Notes under the pieces: model-generated
Told to the model about the DNA's origin: nothing
Databases searched by the model: none
What the model saw: the letters and a program-made list of their open reading frames with translations, nothing else
Part shown: positions 1 to 5,148 of the stretch, piece by piece
How the letters are laid out: every line of letters starts with the position of its first letter
Position numbering within the stretch: position 1 is the stretch's first letter
Made by a program: the position numbers and the translations under genes
IMG/VR virus record: IMGVR_UViG_3300023174_000411
Coordinates: 1-34,228 of that record
Origin: a virus
Strand: one strand, 5' to 3'
Length of the DNA: 34,228 bases

Positions 1-119
1 GGTACTTCAAGAACTAAAGTATCTTGGTTTGTTTCTGTTTCAGTTTCAGTTTGAACTCTAGCTTGTGGCTTTTCATCAAAGTGTTCTTCTCTAATTGTAT
101 GAATAATTTTTCTATACAT
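1..119 (-). CDS. Partial hypothetical protein, N-terminal 39 residues
   Basis: The reading frame opens with ATG at 119-117 and runs off the left edge of the window, so only the N-terminus is visible. It begins MYRKIIHTIREEHF and then becomes rich in Thr/Glu pairs (TETETETN). An AGG about 6 bases upstream of the ATG can serve as ribosome binding site. It follows the 63-residue gene by 7 bases and is probably co-transcribed with it. I do not recognise the family and no function is proposed. Confidence 0.6.
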   Translation of the reverse strand, partial: MYRKIIHTIREEHFDEKPQARVQTETETETNQDTLVLEV

Positions 120-126
120 AATTTAC

Positions 127-318
127 CTACCAAATTTGTGTTGGTGAGAATACTTGATTTACTCCCGCCATAGTTCCAGTGTTAATTAAACTTTGATTAG
201 CAATTTGACTTTGAAATGCATTTACACCAAAGTTATAATTAGAAAATCCGCCATATGCTCCTGCTTCAAATGGATAAGAATACGGATTTATATAGCTATA
301 ATAAGGAAATCTAAACAT
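127..318 (-). CDS. Small Tyr/Gly-rich protein sharing a C-terminal module with two neighbours
   Basis: This 63-residue protein has an aromatic N-terminus (MFRFPYYSYINPYSYPF) followed by AGAYGGFSNYNFG and then VNAFQSQIANQSLINTGTM. The segment from YGG to the end aligns with the C-termini of the two tandem proteins at 502-1059 and 1069-1629 (VNAFQSQ, NTGT, G, Q, SPT or TPT). It therefore looks like a shortened paralogue that kept only the tail module. A strong AAGGAGG lies 5 bases before the ATG. The family is unknown to me; small virion or tail-associated proteins are possible, but that is inference only. Confidence 0.75.
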   Translation of the reverse strand: MFRFPYYSYINPYSYPFEAGAYGGFSNYNFGVNAFQSQIANQSLINTGTMAGVNQVFSPTQIW

Positions 319-333
319 AAATCCTCCTTGAGA

Positions 334-353
334 ACCGGGCCCGTAGGCCCGGT
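334..353 (-). terminator. GC-rich intergenic hairpin, possible terminator or processing site
   Basis: ACCGGGCC (334-341) and GGCCCGGT (346-353) form a perfect 8-bp stem closed by a 4-base loop. It lies between the 41-residue gene and the 63-residue gene, just upstream of the latter's ribosome binding site. No U-run follows on the minus strand, so it may be an RNA-stabilising or processing hairpin rather than a classic intrinsic terminator. Confidence 0.5.
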
Positions 354-366
354 GTTCTAGCTTAAA

Positions 367-492
367 TTAATAGTAGTATGGACATCCGCAATAATTATTA
401 AATCCACCCCAATATGGATATCCGCCATAACCGCCAAACCCAAAGTAAGGATACATGTATGGGCGACCAAAACCATATAATGGCATTAACAT
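367..492 (-). CDS. 41-residue Tyr/Gly-rich mini-protein
   Basis: ATG at 492-490 is preceded by AAGGAG at good spacing, and the frame ends with TAA at 369-367. The product is almost entirely Gly, Tyr, Phe, Pro and Trp (for example YFGFGGYGGYPYWGG) and ends CGCPYYY with two cysteines. The composition resembles the N-terminus of the neighbouring 63-residue protein. It is the third product of the same leftward run (1629 to 119). No function is known. The strong ribosome binding site is the main reason to believe it is translated. Confidence 0.65.
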   Translation of the reverse strand: MLMPLYGFGRPYMYPYFGFGGYGGYPYWGGFNNYCGCPYYY

Positions 493-501
493 TATAGCTC
501 C

Positions 502-1059
502 TTATGCGCCGACGCGTGTTGGTGTTGAAGTTTGTGCTGTTCCATTCATTGTACCGGTATTAACAATACCTTGTGTATCAATTTGACTTTGGAAAGCATT
601 TACAGCACTACTAACATTTGCTGCTTGATAGGCTGTATTAAGACCACCATAAGCTAAGCCTAAACCACCATAAGCAACACCACCAGCAGTTAATGCTGTA
701 TTAGTATTGATTAGTGCTGTATTTAGGTTTTGCGTATTTAGAGCATTAATTAAGCAACGAGTACGTTCGCCTTCTTCCATAATTAGACGTTGAGTCATCA
801 TTGCTGTTGCGCCAATTTGGCCATCAGTCTTTGCAGAAGAAATCATGGCTTGTAATGTGCCATTTTCTACTGCTTGTTTGAGGTCTGCAAATGCTGAAGT
901 ATCATGTAATGCAACTTGCATTGCACGATTATTGATATCATTAGTTTGCGCAACTTGAAGCTTATAATTTTCAAAAATGCTATCAGCTACTTTAGTTTTT
1001 GTTGATTCAATCTCTTGTGATAGCGCATAGAATGGGTCTGCGACAAATGAGTCTGCCAT
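502..1059 (-). CDS. Duplicated phage protein of unknown function, copy 2
   Basis: The 185-residue protein is a close tandem paralogue of the upstream gene at 1069-1629. Both share DPFYALS, the block SIFENYKLQVAQTNDINN, RAMQVALHD, NALNTQNLNTALINTNTAL and the C-terminal VNAFQSQ...NTGT tail. The middle is predicted to be mostly helical and the C-terminal third is rich in Gly/Ala/Tyr (AYGGLGLAYGG). AAGGGGG precedes the ATG. No signal peptide or membrane segment is visible. I do not recognise the family. Position downstream of a structured leader, with a tail module shared among three neighbours, suggests an abundant structural role, which is inference. Confidence 0.85.
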   Translation of the reverse strand: MADSFVADPFYALSQEIESTKTKVADSIFENYKLQVAQTNDINNRAMQVALHDTSAFADLKQAVENGTLQAMISSAKTDGQIGATAMMTQRLIMEEGERTRCLINALNTQNLNTALINTNTALTAGGVAYGGLGLAYGGLNTAYQAANVSSAVNAFQSQIDTQGIVNTGTMNGTAQTSTPTRVGA

Positions 1060-1068
1060 ATTGCCCCC

Positions 1069-1629
1069 TTAGGCTACTGAAGTAGGTGTTGAAGTTTGGG
1101 TATTACCGTTAGCAGTGCCAGTATTAACGAAACGTTGGCTGGTTAATTGGCTTTGAAAAGCATTAACTGCACTGTTTACATTAGCTGATTGATAGGCAGT
1201 ATTAAGACCGCCATATGCTAAGCCCAAATTTTGATAACCTAGTCCACCCGCAACTAATGCAGTATTGGTATTGATCAATGCTGTATTTAAGTTTTGAGTA
1301 TTTAGAGCATTAACAAGACCGCGAGTGCGCTCAGCTTCTTCCATTGTTAGGCGCTGAGTTGCCATAGCAGTTTGACCAACAGCAGCATCTGTGCGAGATG
1401 CAGCTAGCATAGCTTGAAGCGTACCATTTGATGTTGCTTGCTTGAGATCAGCTAATGCTGAAGCGTCATGCAATGCGACTTGCATAGCGCGATTATTAAT
1501 GTCATTTGTTTGTGCAACTTGAAGTTTGTAGTTTTCAAAAATGCTATCTGAGACTTTTGTCTTAGTAGCCTCTACTTCTCTTGAAAGAGCGTAGAATGGA
1601 TCCATCACGAAACTTGTATAGTCAGCCAT
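1069..1629 (-). CDS. Duplicated phage protein of unknown function, copy 1
   Basis: This 186-residue protein is the first of the tandem pair and lies 10 bases upstream of its paralogue at 502-1059. The two are nearly identical between residues 10 and 60 and again in the Asn/Thr-rich stretch around residue 115. They diverge most around residues 60-90, as expected of an old duplication. A good ribosome binding site (AAAAAGGAAAT) precedes the ATG. The leader also carries CAATAACAATAATAAAAAGG, similar to the leaders of the Dps gene (29017) and of homospermidine synthase (3314). Function unknown. Confidence 0.85.
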   Translation of the reverse strand: MADYTSFVMDPFYALSREVEATKTKVSDSIFENYKLQVAQTNDINNRAMQVALHDASALADLKQATSNGTLQAMLAASRTDAAVGQTAMATQRLTMEEAERTRGLVNALNTQNLNTALINTNTALVAGGLGYQNLGLAYGGLNTAYQSANVNSAVNAFQSQLTSQRFVNTGTANGNTQTSTPTSVA

Positions 1630-1670
1630 TTTATTTCCTTTTTATTATTGTTATTGAAATAATAAAGGCT

Positions 1671-1806
1671 GGTGCAGGGGGTTTCAGTCCGGCTACACCG
1701 CTCCTTTATGCTCTAGACACATTGCATGCCTAAAGACTAACGGTGTACGTCGCCGCTACCGATATGGGTGGATCCCATATTCCCTTCGAACCTCTTCTTG
1801 GGTTCG
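1671..1806 (-). ncRNA. Structured intergenic RNA / leader upstream of the duplicated genes
   Basis: The 245-base gap between homospermidine synthase and the duplicated genes holds a G+C-richer stretch with several perfect helices. They are 1787-1792 with 1801-1806 (CGAACC/GGTTCG), 1762-1768 with 1774-1780 (ATATGGG/CCCATAT), and 1695-1700 with 1741-1746 (ACACCG/CGGTGT). The last encloses 1704-1707 with 1732-1735 and 1708-1711 with 1724-1727. On the minus strand, 1693-1699 can instead pair with 1671-1677 (7 bp, one G-U), so two pairings compete for the same bases. I recognise no known riboswitch class. It could be a regulatory leader or a free small RNA. Confidence 0.5.
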
Positions 1807-1874
1807 TTTTGCTTTGTACTACATTCTATATATACAAGATTTTATTTCACATGCACATTTTTTTAAAAATTATT

Positions 1875-3314
1875 TTAAGTCCATACTCTAAAATTTTCAA
1901 ATTTGCATGGATTACTTTCATCATATGGTTTATAGAATAAACTATTTACATCTTTGTTTGGTGTCCAATTACAACCCACACTAGCTAAAGGTGCCCAATA
2001 CATATCAGCAATCTCAAGAATTTGTTCAAATGGCATATATTCTGGTTCTATATATCCCATTTTTGGATTCTCTATCATCCAAACTATTGCTGCTAACATA
2101 GATCCTGCAACTTGAACTGATGTTGCACTTTCACCTGGAATTAATTTACGTGCATCATCAATACTCATTTGAGATCCATGCCACCAACAAAAATTATCAC
2201 CAATTAATAATACACCTAATTCATCTATGCCAGAAATGATTTCTTCTTTAATTACACGATACTTATTTTGAAAGCCAAGTTCTTTTCCTCGCATTTCATG
2301 AATAGATGTTATTGCAGCATCGCAAGGTTGGTAAACATAATATACTGAAGGTCTAAATGATCCATCTTCTGTTTCAAAATATTGTGAAATAGTAATTGAT
2401 TCAGAATGCTGTACACAAAATCCATTATATTGACCACCCATAGGCACCCAGGATTTCATTAAAACTGATACTCCCGGTTGATACAGGAATGCCCCAGTTG
2501 ATTGCGTTTTTCCATTAAATGGATTCTTATCTTCATGCGTTCCCCAACCCATTTCTGCTGGAGCTCTACCTTCTGCCCAAAATCCTTCACATGACCAAGT
2601 ATTTACAAACTCTCCTTTTTCTTTTGGCTCATCAATTATTTGCGTATCTCTTTCTGCAACATGGACTACTTTAACACCAAGTTTTTTCATAAGTTGTGCC
2701 CAACCTTCTCTGGTTGAAGGTGTTTTAACTTTCATACGTCTAAACTTTGCTATATCAAGTAGTGCACGTTTAGTTAAATGCGATACATAACCTGGATTTG
2801 CTCCATGTGCAACTACACATGTTGCAACATTTTTTCTTCCAGATACTTGTTTTCGTAAAACTTTATGTGTATGATATAAAGTTCTATCAGCAAGATTTGG
2901 TATATCTTCATCTTGATGGTCATCCCATCTTTCAAGTGAAGTATCAATTTGCATGACATCATTGTCCATGCACCAAACTAGTAGATCATTGCAATCTATA
3001 TTTAAACTGCAATTTACAATGAGGCCGCCGGATCCAACATATTTTGGAAGTTCAGTTTTATAGTTTGTTTTAACTATATCTTTCTTAACATATTGTATGC
3101 CAGAATCTTTGTGTCTTTCATTAAAGATGTATTTATGATCATCTTTTTCTAACACAGTAATTAATGCTGGATTTACATCAATATGTCTTAGTATTAATGG
3201 TAAAATGGCCTGACCTACACTGCCATAACCAAGAATTAGTATTCTACCATTAAATGAGGCATACTTAGTATGTATGTCAACTTGTTCAATTAAAAAATCT
3301 TTAAATTTCTTCAT
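1875..3314 (-). CDS. hss: Homospermidine synthase with capsid-targeting-like N-terminus
   Basis: The 479-residue protein matches bacterial homospermidine synthase, the NAD-dependent enzyme that makes sym-homospermidine from two putrescines (or putrescine plus spermidine). Visible features are the Rossmann motif GYGSVGQ (about residues 30-36), GANPG (about 172), AERDTQ with the active-site Glu, VNTWSCEGF with the conserved Trp, and ELGWGTHE-type and ELGVLL signatures further on. Length matches the family (about 480). An extra leader MKKFKDFLIEQ precedes the domain. It resembles the N-termini of the ATPase at 31377 and the protein at 32992, and the T4 capsid-targeting sequence. A possible TATA-rich late-type promoter and an AAGGG-type site lie upstream. 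It may supply polyamine for DNA condensation, possibly inside the head. Confidence 0.9.
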   Translation of the reverse strand: MKKFKDFLIEQVDIHTKYASFNGRILILGYGSVGQAILPLILRHIDVNPALITVLEKDDHKYIFNERHKDSGIQYVKKDIVKTNYKTELPKYVGSGGLIVNCSLNIDCNDLLVWCMDNDVMQIDTSLERWDDHQDEDIPNLADRTLYHTHKVLRKQVSGRKNVATCVVAHGANPGYVSHLTKRALLDIAKFRRMKVKTPSTREGWAQLMKKLGVKVVHVAERDTQIIDEPKEKGEFVNTWSCEGFWAEGRAPAEMGWGTHEDKNPFNGKTQSTGAFLYQPGVSVLMKSWVPMGGQYNGFCVQHSESITISQYFETEDGSFRPSVYYVYQPCDAAITSIHEMRGKELGFQNKYRVIKEEIISGIDELGVLLIGDNFCWWHGSQMSIDDARKLIPGESATSVQVAGSMLAAIVWMIENPKMGYIEPEYMPFEQILEIADMYWAPLASVGCNWTPNKDVNSLFYKPYDESNPCKFENFRVWT

Positions 3315-3360
3315 ATATACCCTTATTGTTTTTATTGTTTGGGTATTTTATATATACGAC

Positions 3361-3380
3361 AAGAGGGCTTAAGCCCTCTT
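3361..3380 (-). terminator. Perfect palindromic hairpin between small operon and hss
   Basis: AAGAGGGC (3361-3368), loop TTAA and GCCCTCTT (3373-3380) form a perfect 8-bp stem. It lies 22 bases past the stop of the 49-residue gene and before the hss leader, a position that fits a terminator of the upstream operon. On the minus strand the following bases are GTCGTATATATAAAATA, without a U-run, so the efficiency is uncertain. On the plus strand it is followed by TTTTA. Confidence 0.55.
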
Positions 3381-3402
3381 TTACCGGGTTTACATTATGA
3401 AA

Positions 3403-3552
3403 TTAATCTGTATTACTTACAAAAATTTCATGTGGTACTTCAAATTCGAAAATTTGATTGATCCATTTATTAACAAATTCAACACAATCATCAGACTCAA
3501 TAAACATTTGGTGCATTTGTTCTTCAAACATATATTGATCTGAACTGTTCAT
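3403..3552 (-). CDS. 49-residue acidic small protein
   Basis: ATG at 3552-3550 with AAAGGAAAT upstream; TAA at 3405-3403. The product starts MNSSDQYMFEEQMHQMF and has aromatic and acidic residues throughout. It begins one base after the stop codon of the preceding membrane protein gene, which indicates translational coupling. It is the last gene of the operon that starts at the promoter near 4355. Unknown function. Confidence 0.6.
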   Translation of the reverse strand: MNSSDQYMFEEQMHQMFIESDDCVEFVNKWINQIFEFEVPHEIFVSNTD

Positions 3553-3553
3553 T

Positions 3554-3697
3554 TTATTTCCTTTGATCCAAAATCATTAAAATATTTCCAGCAGTTAGCA
3601 AAACAAAAATTACTGAATAATAAACATCAGATTTTGCTGTAAAAAATAAAAAGCAAATAGCGCAAATAATTGTAATTAGATATTGTGCATATATCAT
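3554..3697 (-). CDS. 47-residue small membrane protein
   Basis: The frame runs from ATG at 3697-3695 to TAA at 3556-3554. It encodes one or two hydrophobic segments (YLITIICAICFLFF and VIFVLLTAGNILMIL) and a charged C-terminus DQRK. A GGTGG motif lies upstream. Its ATG overlaps the stop of the preceding gene (ATGA) and its stop nearly abuts the next start. It is probably an inner-membrane mini-protein. Small phage membrane proteins can act in lysis or superinfection control, but nothing here decides it. Confidence 0.6.
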   Translation of the reverse strand: MIYAQYLITIICAICFLFFTAKSDVYYSVIFVLLTAGNILMILDQRK

Positions 3698-3792
3698 AGA
3701 CCACCTACTCCAAATACAATATAGCTAAACAAAAAACCTGCAACAAAATATAGTGCTGCTGCTACAGCCTTATCACCATTACTCAATTCCAT
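3694..3792 (-). CDS. 30-32-residue membrane mini-protein overlapping its upstream gene
   Basis: The frame overlaps the 3' end of the 72-residue gene. It can start at ATG 3792-3790 or at the in-frame TTG 3786-3784. The AAGGAG motif is too close to the ATG (1 base) but lies 7 bases from the TTG, so the TTG may be used. The product contains AVAAALYFVAGFLFSYIVFG, a single membrane helix. The stop TGA overlaps the next ATG as ATGA, which argues that this is a real coupled gene. Function unknown. Confidence 0.5.
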   Translation of the reverse strand: MELSNGDKAVAAALYFVAGFLFSYIVFGVGGL

Positions 3793-3997
3793 TCTCCTTT
3801 TTGTAATTATCTAGCCATGCACGTGCATAACTATAAGTAGTACTAGTATTGCCATGTTCAGAATGAATCACTTTACCAACTTGACGTTTTTTTGAATCAA
3901 TTTTTGAATCAATTGGGTTACGATGTTCACCCCATTCAATTACATCCCATCTAGACCAACGGTCTGGATCTTCAAAAAGTTCAATTGTATATTTCAT
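3779..3997 (-). CDS. 72-residue hypothetical protein
   Basis: AAGGG lies about 6 bases upstream of the ATG, and the gene starts 2 bases after the stop of the YodL-like gene. The product begins MKYTIELFEDPDRWSRWDV and contains a Trp-rich N-terminal half. It ends in a basic helix (YARAWLDNYKKENGIE) that looks like the C-terminus of a small soluble protein. No domain is recognised. Second gene of the operon from the promoter near 4355. Confidence 0.7.
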   Translation of the reverse strand: MKYTIELFEDPDRWSRWDVIEWGEHRNPIDSKIDSKKRQVGKVIHSEHGNTSTTYSYARAWLDNYKKENGIE

Positions 3998-3999
3998 TT

Positions 4000-4320
4000 T
4001 TAGCCCTTAAAGCAAACTTCACCAAAACCAATCTTATCAACAAACTTACAGGCACCATCTTCACAAAGAATTACATCACCAACAGATACTGAATGCATTG
4101 GAGCCTTACGGGTAATACGTTCTTCAGGACCGATGTTACCAATTTGAAAGACGTCTTCAAAATCATTAGCTTCAACTTCAGCTACTTCTTTATAAAAGCT
4201 CTTCATCTTAGAAATGATTTCGGCATCGGGTTTAAACATAATTTCACAAACCTGATCTTGGATAAACGGATTATTCAATTCATTTTCGCTAAGATTGATT
4301 TGGTAGACGGAGAACTTCAT
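4000..4320 (-). CDS. YodL-like domain protein
   Basis: This 106-residue protein starts MKFSVYQINLSENEL and contains YKEVAEVEANDFEDVFQIGN, GPEERITR and MHSVSVGDVI, then GFGEV near the end. That order of motifs is familiar from small YodL-like proteins of phages and plasmids, whose biochemical function is not established. It is the first gene after the promoter at 4355-4383 and has a purine-rich GGAAAGAAAAGAA leader. Hence it is probably expressed early and strongly. Confidence 0.75.
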   Translation of the reverse strand: MKFSVYQINLSENELNNPFIQDQVCEIMFKPDAEIISKMKSFYKEVAEVEANDFEDVFQIGNIGPEERITRKAPMHSVSVGDVILCEDGACKFVDKIGFGEVCFKG

Positions 4321-4354
4321 TTCTTTTCTTTCCTTGTTGATTGACTGTAGGATA

Positions 4355-4383
4355 ATTATATCTAATTAGTCAATTAATGTACA
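4355..4383 (-). promoter_or_regulatory. Early-type promoter P1 (TGTACA-17-TATAAT)
   Basis: On the minus strand, TGTACA (4383-4378) is followed by exactly 17 bases and TATAAT (4360-4355). The predicted start A is at 4348, in the context CCT-ACAG. It is one of eight matching sites in the window and stands just upstream of the YodL-like gene. Confidence 0.85.
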
Positions 4384-4402
4384 TAGGTAAGATAAAAATA
4401 TT

Positions 4403-4479
4403 TGGCCTGCCGAGAGGGAATTGAACCCCCAACCCCGAGCTTAGAAGGCTCGTGCTCTATCCGATTGAGCTATCGGCAG
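4403..4479 (-). tRNA. tRNA-Arg (anticodon TCT)
   Basis: On the minus strand the acceptor CTGCCGA pairs with TCGGCAG. The D-arm GCTC/GAGC, the anticodon loop CTTCTAA between CGAGC and GCTCG, and the T-loop TTCAATT are all present. Discriminator G and CCA are encoded. TCT reads AGA/AGG, codons common in A+T-rich phage genes. It lies immediately downstream of the 43-residue gene. Confidence 0.95.
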
Positions 4480-4611
4480 TTAACTTTGACGTAAGAGTCT
4501 AATAACCTCTTGCTTTTGTTGTTTACGTTGTGCTTTATTAGTCTTAGTATGGGCACCAGCTTTTCTAAGATGAGCATGCACAACAAGATAATTTCTTGGT
4601 TTAGTATTCAT
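4480..4611 (-). CDS. Small basic conserved phage protein next to tRNA-Arg
   Basis: The 43-residue product contains MNTKPRNYLVVHAHLRKAG, then AHTKTNKAQRKQQKQE. The KPRN start and the RKAGAHxKxNKAxRR-like core are familiar from tiny phage proteins often encoded beside tRNA genes. The role is unknown; the strong positive charge suggests nucleic-acid binding. The stop codon abuts the 5' end of tRNA-Arg, so both are probably on one transcript. ATG at 4611-4609 has no clear ribosome binding site. Confidence 0.65.
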   Translation of the reverse strand: MNTKPRNYLVVHAHLRKAGAHTKTNKAQRKQQKQEVIRLLRQS

Positions 4612-4642
4612 AATGATATTTTATACCAAAAAAGAATTTTTG

Positions 4643-4650
4643 TATAAATA
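4643..4650 (+). promoter_or_regulatory. Rightward T4-type late promoter box
   Basis: TATAAATA on the plus strand is identical to the T4 late-promoter consensus. It stands 4 bases before the ATG of the only rightward gene. The expected transcription start, 6-7 bases downstream, falls on the start codon, so the mRNA would be leaderless or nearly so. In A+T-rich DNA a chance match is possible. Confidence 0.5.
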
Positions 4651-4654
4651 ATTA

Positions 4655-5119
4655 ATGAAAAAATTTCTATTCAGTGTTCTTTTTTTATTGTGCGCTCCTT
4701 CCTATGCACAAACAGAGTACATTGAATCTTTAATTAAAGAAACTTATAGTCTTTATAATGGGACTGCACCATATAAAGAACCAATTATTAAGTTTGTAAC
4801 TGACCAAGAAATTGATCAATTTGTTTGCGATGGTAAGTGCCCATTTAATGTTATTGGCATTTATATCAATGATGTGATTTATATGCGCAATAACTGGGAT
4901 GCTGATAGTGACATCCAGGCATCATATTTTGTACATGAAATGGTTCACTTTCTTCAACATGAAAATAACAAGTTAACTGGTTCAGAAACTTGTGTAGAAA
5001 GACATACTTTAGAATTTGAAGCGTATAGAATACAAAATCTTTGGTTATTGAAAAGAAACAAGCAAATCCCATATATTTTGCTTTTAAGACTTACTGACTT
5101 ATCTTCTCATTGTAATTAA
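4655..5119 (+). CDS. Exported zincin-like metallopeptidase (HExxH), only rightward gene
   Basis: The 154-residue protein has an N-terminal signal peptide (MKKFLFSVLFLLCAPSYA, cleavage after about residue 18). The motif HEMVHFLQH around residue 95 fits a zinc-binding HExxH, with a downstream Glu in LEFEAYRIQ that could be the third ligand. Four cysteines (VCDGKCP, ETCVER, HCN) fit an exported, disulfide-containing protein. It lies head-to-tail against the leftward tRNA cluster and converges on the structured RNA at 5120-5576. This suggests an acquired accessory (moron) gene. It might act in the periplasm or envelope; the substrate is unknown. No ribosome binding site is visible. Confidence 0.8.
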   Translation: MKKFLFSVLFLLCAPSYAQTEYIESLIKETYSLYNGTAPYKEPIIKFVTDQEIDQFVCDGKCPFNVIGIYINDVIYMRNNWDADSDIQASYFVHEMVHFLQHENNKLTGSETCVERHTLEFEAYRIQNLWLLKRNKQIPYILLLRLTDLSSHCN

Positions 5120-5148
5120 AGTCCGGTTGCGCTACTAGCTTCGCACAC
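5115..5148 (-). other. tRNA-like sequence fragment at the 3' end of the structured RNA
   Basis: On the minus strand the stretch GTAGCGCAAC-CGGACTTTAAT closely resembles the D-arm to anticodon part of the tRNA-Lys gene at 5668-5743 (GTAGCGCAAC-GGACTTTTAAT), with small indels. No tRNA 3' half follows. It overlaps the stop codon of the rightward gene. It could be a recombination scar from a tRNA gene, or part of the structured RNA that looks tRNA-like. Confidence 0.4.

Noticed and set aside
1743-1940. Rightward 65-codon frame over the hss stop
   Set aside because: No ribosome binding site; it overlaps hss and the structured leader antisense and has no family resemblance.
3315-3360. TATATATAAAATA upstream of hss as an exact late promoter
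   Set aside because: It has one extra A compared with TATAAATA, so it was mentioned under hss but not listed as a separate promoter.
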